A stretch of DNA of 64,000 nucleotides from Streptococcaceae bacterium (GTDB taxonomy: Bacteria; Bacillota; Bacilli; Lactobacillales; Streptococcaceae): the NCBI GenBank assembly GCA_902363395.1, contig CABIZZ010000001.1:434001-498000 (forward strand), written 5' to 3'. Under the pieces are notes generated by a model. The model was not told the DNA's origin. It searched no databases and saw only the letters and a program-made list of their open reading frames with translations. Positions 9,845 through 17,686 of the stretch are shown here, piece by piece. Made by a program: the position numbers and the translations under genes. The first letter of the stretch is position 1. Each line of letters opens with the position of its first letter.

Positions 9845-10265
9845 TATTTTATTTGAATCACGTCGTGATCTACGGGAGCGTGCCTTTCAAGCTCTAATGA
9901 GTTTAGAGTATGAAGGGGATGTTGTGGAAGCGTGTCGATTTGCTTTTACTCATGACAAAGAGGAAACAGACCAGGAAGTGGAAATTCCAGCTTTTCTACT
10001 CAATTTGGTATCTGGTGTTCGTCAATCAAAGGATGAATTGGATCAACAGATTGCCCAACACTTGAAAACTGGATGGACCGTCGAACGCTTGACTCTAGTG
10101 GAGAAAAACATTCTTCGTTTGGGTGTATTTGAAATTACTTCCTTTGATACCCCTCAATTGGTTGCAGTGAATGAAGCGATTGAATTAGCTAAAACATTTT
10201 CAGATGAAAAATCTGCTCGGTTTGTGAATGGTGTCTTAAGCCAATTTGTGACAGAAGCAGAATAA
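9837..10265 (+). CDS. nusB: Transcription antitermination factor NusB
   Basis: The 142-residue all-helical protein matches Nus[20 protein letters not shown] at the start, then ...[16 protein letters not shown] and [29 protein letters not shown] near the end. NusB pairs with NusE (S10) on boxA RNA during rRNA transcription. I chose ATG 9837 (MTDILFES) because GAGGA lies eight bases upstream; an ATG at 9822 is in frame but has no site. The start overlaps the preceding gene and a strong terminator follows. Confidence 0.96.
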   Translation: MTDILFESRRDLRERAFQALMSLEYEGDVVEACRFAFTHDKEETDQEVEIPAFLLNLVSGVRQSKDELDQQIAQHLKTGWTVERLTLVEKNILRLGVFEITSFDTPQLVAVNEAIELAKTFSDEKSARFVNGVLSQFVTEAE

Positions 10266-10272
10266 GATAGAA

Positions 10273-10304
10273 AAGAAACCACCTTCACGGGTGGTTTCTT
10301 TTTT
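10273..10304 (+). terminator. Terminator after nusB
   Basis: AAGAAACCACC (10273-10283) pairs with GGTGGTTTCTT (10290-10300) and runs into TTTT. Confidence 0.9.
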
Positions 10305-10340
10305 GTGTATAGAGACTCTGTTGATCATGATAAGGAAAAA

Positions 10341-10514
10341 GACTGGTACAAAAGTCCAGCCTCTCAATTGATTTTGGATTGTCGAACAAGGCGCAGTGGT
10401 TGAGTAGGCTCTACTACGCTGATTTTATCAGCTTTTACAGCCCTACTCAACTGTGCGGAGGTGGGACGACGAAATCGAATTCTAACGAATTACCGATTTC
10501 TGTCCCACTCTCTT
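10341..10514. repeat. Three-hairpin intergenic repeat, copy 1
   Basis: First of three copies in the window (others at 20784-20965 on the opposite strand and 30560-30739). It contains a short left hairpin (degenerate here), a central hairpin between TTGAGTAGGCT and AGCCCTACTCAA, and a right hairpin in which GTGGGAC pairs with GTCCCAC, followed by TCTCTTTT. It fills the gap between nusB and the convergent scrR and its T tract touches the scrR stop codon. It may be a mobile non-autonomous element used as a terminator. Confidence 0.8.
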
Positions 10515-11480
10515 TTAAACACTTTTGCCGGGTAAAACACTAACAGGGAGAAAATAGCCTGTTGTTTTTACATCTTTTCCTTCGATTTTTTGAAGAAGAA
10601 GGTCGACCGTCAGGCGAGCAATCTCCTGTAAGGGTTGCTTGATGGTGGTGAGACGGGGGAAATAATTTTCGATAAAGTAGGTCCCATCATAGCCAATGAT
10701 CTTCAGGTCTTCTGGAATGGCAATCCCAAGTTCGTCAGCGATTTTCATCACCAAAATAGCCGTTAGATCGTCAGATGCAAAGATGGCATCCGGTTTTTGC
10801 TGGGTCAAGATGGACTTGATTTCCATTTCTTTGCGAATGGGTGAATAATCACTGGAAACATTGATAATTTGTGCTTCTGGTAGGACGGAAGCAAAGCCAG
10901 CATGGCGAAGACCGGTTGGGGAATTAGAATTGTCATTCCCTGTAATCATGATAATCTTCTGTGCCCCTGTCTTGGAAAGGGTTTCCGCAGCAAGAACTCC
11001 ACCAGCGTAGTTATCTGACGAGACGACAGGGATCTCAGGTGATAGGTTCCGGTCAAAGGCGATGATAGGAGCTGCGACCCGGTTGTAATCTTCAATCCCT
11101 AGATTATGACTACCAGAAATAATCCCATCTACTTGATTGGCTTCTAGCATTTCGATGTATTCACGTTCTTTCTCCGAATCATGCTCGCTATTACAAATAA
11201 TGGTTTTGTACCCATGTTTAAACAGTTCTTCTTCCAGTTTGTCGATTAATTCTGCATAGAAGACATGGCTGATTTTTGGGAAGATCAAGCCGATTAACTT
11301 GGCTGATTTTCCTTGTAGGCTCCGAGCGATCGTATTGGGCTTGTAGCCCAATTCTCTCATGGCCTCTTTAACTTTTGAGACAGTTTTTTCAGATAAATAG
11401 CCCTTTTTGTTAATGACTCGTGAAACTGTCGTGGGGCTGACGCCAGCTAATTTGGCGACATCAGTGAGCTTTGCGACCAT
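10515..11480 (-). CDS. scrR: LacI-family sucrose operon repressor
   Basis: The 321-residue protein starts with a LacI-type helix-turn-helix (LTDVAKLAGVSPTTVSRVIN, about residues 5-24) and the hinge helix, followed by a periplasmic-binding-protein-like sensor domain. In streptococci ScrR represses sucrose uptake and hydrolysis genes. It overlaps the 3' end of scrB by 20 bases and must be co-transcribed with it. Four similar operator-like sites (core AACCGTTTT) lie in the scrB-scrA gap and before scrK, which fits its expected targets. Confidence 0.93.
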   Translation of the reverse strand: MVAKLTDVAKLAGVSPTTVSRVINKKGYLSEKTVSKVKEAMRELGYKPNTIARSLQGKSAKLIGLIFPKISHVFYAELIDKLEEELFKHGYKTIICNSEHDSEKEREYIEMLEANQVDGIISGSHNLGIEDYNRVAAPIIAFDRNLSPEIPVVSSDNYAGGVLAAETLSKTGAQKIIMITGNDNSNSPTGLRHAGFASVLPEAQIINVSSDYSPIRKEMEIKSILTQQKPDAIFASDDLTAILVMKIADELGIAIPEDLKIIGYDGTYFIENYFPRLTTIKQPLQEIARLTVDLLLQKIEGKDVKTTGYFLPVSVLPGKSV

Positions 11481-12915
11481 AGTCTAGTTCGTAGTATGTC
11501 CCAGTAGGTGTTCCGGATTTGATCAAAATACCAGTTTGATCAGCATGCGGGAAGACGCGACCAGAGAATACTTTTTCTCCTTTGTTGATAAAGATTTCAA
11601 AAATCGAGTTATCGATGAAAATTGTAGCAGTTGTCGCTTGGTTTTCAATCGGGCAAGTACGAGTAGTTCCAAACTCTTGGGCATACTGTTCGCCAGCTTG
11701 GCTACGGTCGACAATGACTTGACCATTTGCAATATCAAAAGTAATAGAAAGTCCTTTGCCTTCTTTATCGGCTAGGAGAACAATCTCGCTTCTGCTATTG
11801 GCTTCAAAGGCTAGTTCTAACTCGTAGCAATTATTGGTTGTTTCCTTGTTTGTAAACTCGGAAGAAGTGGAGCGGAGCTCTTTTACAGCTTCGACCGGAT
11901 ATTGATAAAGTTTACCGTCCTGAATAGTTAGCTCTTTGACCAAAGAGAAGGCTCCTTGGTGGTCAAAGCGATCGGATGGGTAAGTGACATCTGGTAAACC
12001 TAACCAGCTAACCGTTAAGGCTCTTCCATCAGGAGTGTTGAAGCCTTGAGTTGCATAGGCTTCGAAGCCGTAGTCCAAGTTGTGTAATTCAGATACGTCA
12101 ACGAGACGAGCTTGTTCAGGATCAAAGGAAGCCCCAATCTTATACATATTTGGGTAGATATTATCGTAGTCGAGGACTGCTTTGTCCAAACCTTGAGGGC
12201 AATACAGAAGGACAGGTTGCTCTCCGACGAAGACCAAGTTTGGACACTCCATCATATAAGCTGTACAATCATTGTTGAAATCAAGATTGCCTACTTCAAC
12301 CCAGTTGGTATAATCGTTATTCACCGCTTTGTAAAGGCGAACGAATCCTTTTTTCTCAAGGTCTTGACCACCGACTATGGCATAGTATTGATCTTTGAAT
12401 TTAAAAATTTGTGGGTCGCGGAAATGATCGGTAGCATCCTCTGGTTGATTAATGAGAATTTGGTCGATTTTTTCGAGGTTTCCATCCTGGTCTAAGAGGG
12501 CCCCGATTTGGTAGGGATGACGGATCCAGTTCTCGTCTCGTACATTTCCTGTATAGAATAAAAATAGTTTGTCATCGAATTGCATAGCTGAACCAGAATA
12601 GGCTCCATGGCTATCCAAAGGTGTGTCTGGTAAAACCTTAAGACCAGTTTCTTTAAAATGAACTAAATCATCACTTTCCAGTTGTACCCAAGACTTCAAT
12701 CCGTGAGCGGCTCCAAAGGGAAAATTCTGGTAAAAGAGAATCCATTTACCATTAAAATAGGAGAAACCATTCGGGTCATTTAAAAGGCCGGTTTTGGGTT
12801 CGACATGGTAATGAGTATGCCAAGGAGAATTAGCCATGTTTTCTTTTATTTGTTTCTTTTCTTCTTCGGTCCAGTCTTCATACCGTTTGTACCGAAGTTC
12901 TGTTGTCCATTCCAT
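11461..12915 (-). CDS. scrB: Sucrose-6-phosphate hydrolase (GH32)
   Basis: The 484-residue protein is a GH32 beta-fructosidase. The NDPNG motif with the nucleophile Asp is at about 46-50, the FRDP transition-state motif follows near 165, and MECPN near 218 carries the acid/base Glu. A C-terminal beta-sandwich completes the family fold. It splits sucrose-6-phosphate, made by the ScrA transporter, into glucose-6-phosphate and fructose. A GGAGG site lies upstream of the ATG. It is divergent from scrA across a 380-base regulatory gap and overlaps scrR downstream. Confidence 0.96.
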   Translation of the reverse strand: MEWTTELRYKRYEDWTEEEKKQIKENMANSPWHTHYHVEPKTGLLNDPNGFSYFNGKWILFYQNFPFGAAHGLKSWVQLESDDLVHFKETGLKVLPDTPLDSHGAYSGSAMQFDDKLFLFYTGNVRDENWIRHPYQIGALLDQDGNLEKIDQILINQPEDATDHFRDPQIFKFKDQYYAIVGGQDLEKKGFVRLYKAVNNDYTNWVEVGNLDFNNDCTAYMMECPNLVFVGEQPVLLYCPQGLDKAVLDYDNIYPNMYKIGASFDPEQARLVDVSELHNLDYGFEAYATQGFNTPDGRALTVSWLGLPDVTYPSDRFDHQGAFSLVKELTIQDGKLYQYPVEAVKELRSTSSEFTNKETTNNCYELELAFEANSRSEIVLLADKEGKGLSITFDIANGQVIVDRSQAGEQYAQEFGTTRTCPIENQATTATIFIDNSIFEIFINKGEKVFSGRVFPHADQTGILIKSGTPTGTYYELDYGRKAH

Positions 12916-12944
12916 TTGACTCCTCCAAAATTTTTCTTACTTCC

Positions 12945-13013
12945 ATAGTACCGATTTCTATAAAAAAAAGCAAGACTTTGGCCAAAGAATTGAGAAAAAA
13001 TGTCAAACGTTTA
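12945..13013 (-). promoter_or_regulatory. Putative scrB promoter and upstream ScrR-like site
   Basis: Read on the minus strand, TTGCTT, 17 bases and TACTAT (complement of 12945-12950) make a plausible promoter. About 50 bases upstream, GTCAAACGTTTA (13002-13013, within a TGTCAAACGTTTATCA palindrome) resembles the three other scr operator sites. The stretch 13014-13195 shows no further gene. Confidence 0.45.
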
Positions 13014-13197
13014 TCATAAAATATCGAGGTGGAGGCTAGATTTGATTTATGAAAACAAATGAAAGAATGAAAGTTTTTGAAAATTTAAAAACCTGATAAA
13101 GTCCATATTCTACATTAGACAGGCGTTGAGCTGAATGAAAATCAAAAGTACTATTTTCAAACCATCAAAAATTGCAAATAAATGCCAAAAACTTTCT

Positions 13198-13211
13198 GCA
13201 AAACGGTTGAC
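13198..13211 (-). promoter_or_regulatory. ScrR-type operator overlapping the scrA -35
   Basis: The minus strand reads GTCAACCGTTTTGC, sharing AACCGTTTT with the sites at 13252 and 15353. It covers the TTGACA -35 of scrA, so a bound repressor would block polymerase. Confidence 0.6.
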
Positions 13212-13234
13212 ATATTCTTAATACGTGGTACAAT
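13207..13234 (+). promoter_or_regulatory. scrA promoter
   Basis: Perfect -35 TTGACA (13207-13212), a 16-base spacer and TACAAT (13229-13234) with extended TG at 13226-13227. Confidence 0.8.
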
Positions 13235-13251
13235 TAAATGCGTAGAGACGG

Positions 13252-13265
13252 GTGAACCGTTTTCA
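13252..13265 (+). promoter_or_regulatory. ScrR-type operator downstream of the scrA start point
   Basis: GTGAACCGTTTTCA matches the site before scrK in 13 of 14 bases. It lies in the predicted early transcribed region, a position typical for LacI-family repression. Confidence 0.6.
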
Positions 13266-13295
13266 AAACAATAAAAAATAAGGAGATTTTTGCAA

Positions 13296-15254
13296 ATGTC
13301 AAATACAGAAATTGCAAAAAAAGTCATCGATGCGATCGGTGGAGTTGAGAACGTTAGCAGTGTAGCTCACTGTGCGACTCGTCTTCGTGTGATGGTCAAA
13401 GATGAAGCAAAAGTCGACAAAAATGCTGTCGAAAATATTGAAAAAGTTCAAGGGGCTTTCTTTAACTCAGGTCAATACCAGATCATCTTTGGTACCGGTA
13501 CTGTAAATAAGATTTATGATGAAGTAGTGGCTCTAGGTTTGCCAACTTCATCAAAAGATGAAATGAAAGCTGAAGCCGCTAAACAAGGAAATTGGTTCCA
13601 ACGGGCTATCCGTACTTTCGGTGATGTCTTTGTACCGATTATTCCAGTTATCGTTGCGACAGGTCTCTTCATGGGTGTTCGTGGACTCTTGAATGCCCTT
13701 GGTGTGACTCTTCCAGACGATGTTATGACTTATACTCAAATCTTGACAGATACAGCCTTTATTATCTTGCCAGGTCTTGTCGTTTGGTCAACCTTCCGTG
13801 TCTTCGGTGGGAATCCAGCGGTCGGTATCGTTTTAGGTATGATGCTCGTTTCTGGCTCGCTTCCAAATGCCTGGGCTGTTGCTTCTGGTGGCGAAGTGAC
13901 TGCTATGAAATTCTTCGGCTTTATTCCAGTCGTAGGATTGCAAGGATCTGTTCTCCCAGCCTTTATTATTGGGGTTCTTGGTGCGAAATTTGAGAAATCG
14001 CTTCGCAAAGTTGTTCCAGATGTCCTTGATCTTTTAGTGACACCATTTGTGACTCTCTTTGTAATGTCTATTCTTGGACTCTTCGTCATTGGACCGGTTT
14101 TCCACGTAGTCGAAACCTATATTCTATTTGCTACAAAGGCAATTCTTAACTTACCATTTGGTTTTGGTGGATTAGTTATTGGTGGGGTACACCAAGTTAT
14201 TGTCGTATCAGGTGTTCACCATATCTTTAACTTACTTGAAGTTCAGTTGCTTGCAAATGACCACGCTAACCCGTTTAACGCTATCATCACAGCTGCTATG
14301 ACAGCTCAAGGTGCTGCAACTGTAGCGGTTGGTGTGAAAACAAAAAATCCTAAACTAAAAGCACTTTCATTCTCAGCTGCTTTATCTGCCTTCCTTGGTA
14401 TTACTGAGCCTGCGATCTTTGGGGTTAACTTACGTTATCGTAAACCATTCTTCCTTTCATTGATTGGTGGTGCTATTGGTGGTGGCTTGGCTTCACTTCT
14501 TGGCCTTGCTGGTACAGGAAATGGTATCACAATTATTCCAGGTACCCTCCTTTACATTGGTAATGGACAACTCCTACAATACATTTTAATGGTAGCTGTA
14601 TCGTTTGCTCTTGGATTTGCTCTTACTTACATGTTTGGTTTTGAAGATGAACAAGATGAATGGCAAGATCAAATGACAGATGTTCTTTCTAAAGCTACAA
14701 TCCCAAGTGTTGCATTGCGAGTTGCTCTTGATAAAGAAAATGACGAAACTGAAAAATTAGTTGAAGAAGAAACAACTGGAACTCTTCCAGCATCTCTTCA
14801 AGATGAAACCATCATCTCTCCAATCGTTGGTCAAGCGGTTGCTTTGTCTAAAGTGGATGATCCAGTATTCTCAAGCGGTGCGATGGGTCAAGGGATTGCA
14901 GTGAAGCCATCTGAAGGTGTCGTTTATGCTCCTGCAGATGCAGAAGTAACCATTGCTTTTGCGACTGGACATGCGTTTGGGTTGAAGACAGCAAATGGTG
15001 CTGAAATCTTGATCCACGTTGGGATCGACACTGTTTCAATGAATGGTGACGGTTTTGAGAAAAAAGTTGCTCAAGGTGACAAGGTCAAAGCTGGAGATGT
15101 TCTTGGAACATTTGATTCTGCTAAAATTGCAGCAGCTGGTCTTGATGATACAACAATGGTCATCGTCACAAACACAGCTGACTATGCTTCAGTAACACCA
15201 GTAGCTACTGGTGCAGTTGCTAAAGGCGATGCGATTATTGAAGTAAAAGCATAA
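13296..15254 (+). CDS. scrA: Sucrose-specific PTS transporter, EIIBCA
   Basis: The 652-residue protein has three fused PTS domains in the order B, C, A. The N-terminal EIIB carries the phosphorylated Cys in SSVAHCATRLRVMVKD (about residue 26). The EIIC membrane domain spans roughly 105-460 with many hydrophobic segments. The C-terminal Crr-type EIIA ends the protein, with the catalytic His in EILIHVGIDT. It imports sucrose as sucrose-6-phosphate. I start at ATG 13296, nine bases after AAGGAGA, rather than the TTG two codons earlier. A perfect hairpin terminator follows. Confidence 0.96.
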   Translation: MSNTEIAKKVIDAIGGVENVSSVAHCATRLRVMVKDEAKVDKNAVENIEKVQGAFFNSGQYQIIFGTGTVNKIYDEVVALGLPTSSKDEMKAEAAKQGNWFQRAIRTFGDVFVPIIPVIVATGLFMGVRGLLNALGVTLPDDVMTYTQILTDTAFIILPGLVVWSTFRVFGGNPAVGIVLGMMLVSGSLPNAWAVASGGEVTAMKFFGFIPVVGLQGSVLPAFIIGVLGAKFEKSLRKVVPDVLDLLVTPFVTLFVMSILGLFVIGPVFHVVETYILFATKAILNLPFGFGGLVIGGVHQVIVVSGVHHIFNLLEVQLLANDHANPFNAIITAAMTAQGAATVAVGVKTKNPKLKALSFSAALSAFLGITEPAIFGVNLRYRKPFFLSLIGGAIGGGLASLLGLAGTGNGITIIPGTLLYIGNGQLLQYILMVAVSFALGFALTYMFGFEDEQDEWQDQMTDVLSKATIPSVALRVALDKENDETEKLVEEETTGTLPASLQDETIISPIVGQAVALSKVDDPVFSSGAMGQGIAVKPSEGVVYAPADAEVTIAFATGHAFGLKTANGAEILIHVGIDTVSMNGDGFEKKVAQGDKVKAGDVLGTFDSAKIAAAGLDDTTMVIVTNTADYASVTPVATGAVAKGDAIIEVKA

Positions 15255-15270
15255 TCTAAAATATGATTGC

Positions 15271-15313
15271 TCAAGGACTGGTTAGGGCTTCCTCCAGTCC
15301 TTGAATTTTGTTT
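15271..15313 (+). terminator. Terminator after scrA
   Basis: TCAAGGACTGG (15271-15281) pairs perfectly with CCAGTCCTTGA (15294-15304), followed by ATTTTGTTT. It separates scrA from scrK, which has its own promoter. Confidence 0.85.
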
Positions 15314-15352
15314 AAACATGAATAAGAGTAGTTTTTTCTTTAAGGAATAGAA

Positions 15353-15379
15353 GTGAACCGTTTTCCTTTATGATATAAT
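15353..15379 (+). promoter_or_regulatory. scrK promoter with ScrR-type operator
   Basis: GTGAACCGTTTTCC (15353-15366) fills the place of the -35 and spacer, in front of an extended -10 TGATATAAT (15371-15379). The near identity with the scrA site suggests ScrR controls scrK as well. Confidence 0.65.
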
Positions 15380-15411
15380 AGAAAAAAAGAGAATTGAAGA
15401 AGAGGATTGAT

Positions 15412-16305
15412 ATGACTAAATTATATGGAAGTCTTGAAGCTGGTGGAACAAAGTTTGTTTGTGCTGTAGGTGACGAAAATAATAACGTCATTGAAAAGAC
15501 ACAGTTTCCAACAACAACCCCTATTGAAACCCTTGATAAATGTATTGAGTTTTTCTCTAAATTTGAAAGCCTTGCTGGTTTAGCGATTGGTTCATTTGGA
15601 CCGATTGATATTGATAAAAATTCAAAAACATATGGTTTTATTACAACAACTCCCAAACCCCATTGGGCGAATATTGATGTGGTAGGGGCTTTCCGTCGTT
15701 CATTAAATGTACCGATTTACTTTACAACTGACGTAAATAGCTCAGCATATGGTGAGGTTGTCGCTCGTAATAATGCGGGTGCACGGATTGAAAACCTCGT
15801 CTACTACACAATTGGTACAGGGATTGGTGCAGGTGTCATCCAGCGTGGTGAATTCATTGGTGGAGTGGGACATCCTGAGATGGGCCATTACTATGTTGCC
15901 AAACACCCAATGGATGTTGAAAAAGAATTTAATGGTGTGTGTCCATTCCACAGAGGCTGTTTAGAAGGTCTTGCGGCTGGTCCAAGCTTGGAAGCTCGTA
16001 CTGGTATTCGTGGGGAAAATATCGAACTCAATAGCTCTGTATGGGATATCCAAGCCTACTATATTGCCCAAGCTGCTGTCAATGCAACTGTAACCTTCCG
16101 CCCAGATGTGATTGTATTTGGTGGAGGAGTGATGGCACAACAGCACATGTTGGATCGCGTTCGTGAAAAATTCACAGTATTATTGAACGGCTACTTACCA
16201 GTTCCAGATGTTCGTGACTACATCGTGACTCCTGCGGTAGCTGGAAATGGTTCAGCGACCTTGGGTAACTTTGTCTTAGCAAAACAAGTCAGCAAAAAAG
16301 ACTAA
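15412..16305 (+). CDS. scrK: Fructokinase (ROK family)
   Basis: The 297-residue protein has the ROK ATP-binding start LYGSLEAGGTKFVCAVGD and a central TIGTGIGAGVIQRGEFIGG segment. The zinc-binding loop CPFHRGCLEGLAAGPS and the preceding GHYYV/His are typical of bacterial fructokinases. It phosphorylates the fructose released by ScrB, closing the sucrose pathway. I use ATG 15412, which follows AGAGGA, rather than an upstream TTG. It stands alone behind a promoter with a ScrR-type operator. Confidence 0.93.
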   Translation: MTKLYGSLEAGGTKFVCAVGDENNNVIEKTQFPTTTPIETLDKCIEFFSKFESLAGLAIGSFGPIDIDKNSKTYGFITTTPKPHWANIDVVGAFRRSLNVPIYFTTDVNSSAYGEVVARNNAGARIENLVYYTIGTGIGAGVIQRGEFIGGVGHPEMGHYYVAKHPMDVEKEFNGVCPFHRGCLEGLAAGPSLEARTGIRGENIELNSSVWDIQAYYIAQAAVNATVTFRPDVIVFGGGVMAQQHMLDRVREKFTVLLNGYLPVPDVRDYIVTPAVAGNGSATLGNFVLAKQVSKKD

Positions 16306-16412
16306 TCAGGTAAGGCTGAAACAACAAAAAGCATGAAATGCTAGGGGAGGGAGTTCTTCGTCGGGAAGATGGATGAATGACCTTCTCTTTTTTAAGCAAG
16401 AGAGGAGAAATG

Positions 16413-16823
16413 ATGGAAAAAGCCATTATGAAGGATCCCTTCTTTTTGAGTCAAGTATCTGAAGAAGCGACAAAAGAGGATTTGTATCTGGCGCAAGACT
16501 TACAAGATACCTTACGAGCTCACCAGGATTCCTGTGTTGGCATGGCGGCTAATATGATTGGTGTACGCAAGCGAGTGATCATTATCCAATTTGGTTTGAT
16601 GCCCTTGGTTCTCTTTAACCCTGTTCTAGTCAAGAAAGAAGGAGTTTATGAGACAGAAGAGGGGTGCCTTTCTTTGGCAGGGAGCCGAAAAACGAGCCGC
16701 TTTGAAAAGATTCAAGTCTCCTACCGCGATATGAATTGGAAGTCTCAGCTCATAAGCTTAGAAGGTTTTGCGGCCCAGATTTGCCAGCATGAGCTAGATC
16801 ACCTGGAAGGGATTTTGATCTAG
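16413..16823 (+). CDS. Peptide deformylase-like protein with altered motif 1
   Basis: The 136-residue protein keeps motif 2 (EEGCLSL, metal-binding Cys) and motif 3 (CQHELDHLEGILI, two His and the catalytic Glu). Motif 1, usually GxGxAAxQ, reads CVGMAANMIG here, with Met at the place of the oxyanion-hole Gln. The protein is also shorter than housekeeping deformylase (about 200 residues in streptococci). It is thus a divergent second deformylase; I recall similar short def-2 proteins in streptococci. Activity is uncertain. ATG 16413 sits five bases after GAGGAG; 16410 is also an ATG. Confidence 0.85.
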   Translation: MEKAIMKDPFFLSQVSEEATKEDLYLAQDLQDTLRAHQDSCVGMAANMIGVRKRVIIIQFGLMPLVLFNPVLVKKEGVYETEEGCLSLAGSRKTSRFEKIQVSYRDMNWKSQLISLEGFAAQICQHELDHLEGILI

Positions 16824-16867
16824 GTCCAGTTGCTGCTTGTTAAGGATCGATCGAAGAGAAATTGTTG

Positions 16868-17383
16868 ATGAAAAAAGAATATTTGTTCTATGAACGGGTT
16901 AGACCATTTTTTGTGTCCCATCCCTATTATCTTTCTTTATTAAAGTGGGTCAATCGCCTAGTCACCCTGCTGATGCCACTCCTTTATGTTTATGTTCTTT
17001 GGGCAGCTTATCTGAAAGTTTCCGAGATTTGGGTTGTTCTTGCCTATTTGTTGGTTCCGGCCTCTGGCTTTATGTTACTGAGTGTCATTCGAAAAGCAAT
17101 CAATTGGCCTCGTCCTTATGAGCTTGGTGCGTTTCCGCCTCTCTTAGAGAGAGAAGGTAAGGGAAGTTCCATGCCTAGTCGTCATGTTTTTTCGGCGGCC
17201 ATCATTTCGACAGTAGCCTGGGGAGTGAATCCTCTTTTATCTAGCCTAGGTCTCTTCTTGGCTCTGCTATTGGCAGGAGTTCGTGTTCTGGCAGGACTCC
17301 ATTTTGTCCGTGATGTCGTAGTCGGATTTGTCGTTGCACTCCTATGGGGGATCGTCAGTTTTTCTCTATTAGGAATTTTCTGA
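16868..17383 (+). CDS. PAP2-family membrane phosphatase
   Basis: The 171-residue protein has about five membrane helices and the three PAP2 motifs: K-x6-RP in KAINWPRP, PSRH in SSMPSRHVFSAA, and R-x5-H-x3-D in RVLAGLHFVRDV. Such enzymes remove phosphate from lipid pyrophosphates (for example undecaprenyl pyrophosphate recycling) or phosphatidic acid at the outer face of the membrane; substrate not predictable here. The start is ATG 16868 after GAAGAGA; a TTG two codons earlier is less likely. It is followed by an unusual structured intergenic region. Confidence 0.9.
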   Translation: MKKEYLFYERVRPFFVSHPYYLSLLKWVNRLVTLLMPLLYVYVLWAAYLKVSEIWVVLAYLLVPASGFMLLSVIRKAINWPRPYELGAFPPLLEREGKGSSMPSRHVFSAAIISTVAWGVNPLLSSLGLFLALLLAGVRVLAGLHFVRDVVVGFVVALLWGIVSFSLLGIF

Positions 17384-17495
17384 TAAAGGTTGGATGGAAG
17401 AAGTTTTTGAATGTAGACAAACTATTGTTTTACATAAAACAGCTAGATGATTTTTAAAAAAATGACTTTTATTTTTAGTCATTAAAGAATTTGAA

Positions 17496-17636
17496 AAAAA
17501 CTTTCCGTCCTGAGAAAAGTGCCTGAAACAGAGTTGTTTCAGGCACTCGGGAGTTTTGGAACCCTTAGATCCAAAACTAAGTCATGGAACTTCCTAGAAG
17601 TTCCATGACGTCCGTACTCACCTAAGGAAAGTTTTT
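17496..17636. other. Structured intergenic element: three hairpins enclosed by an outer stem
   Basis: Outer stem AAAAACTTTCC (17496-17506) pairs with GGAAAGTTTTT (17626-17636). Inside are three strong hairpins: 17519-17530 with 17535-17546 (12 bp, loop GAGT), 17552-17560 with 17570-17578 (9 bp, 9-nt loop) and 17581-17593 with 17597-17609 (13 bp, loop CTA). All stems are perfect Watson-Crick. This is a four-way-junction-like layout on either strand. It holds no credible ORF and fills most of the PAP2-queG gap. It could be a structured RNA, a MITE-like repeat or a complex terminator. The rest of the gap, 17384-17495, is AT-rich with no feature I can name. Confidence 0.75.
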
Positions 17637-17660
17637 AAAATTACTTTGTCTTCAATCTGA

Positions 17661-17686
17661 AACTGCCTAACTCAGTTAGGCAGTTT
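17661..17686. terminator. Terminator between PAP2 gene and queG
   Basis: AACTGCCTAAC (17661-17671) pairs perfectly with GTTAGGCAGTT (17675-17685) around TCA and continues into a T tract on the plus strand; it lies between convergent genes. Confidence 0.85.
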
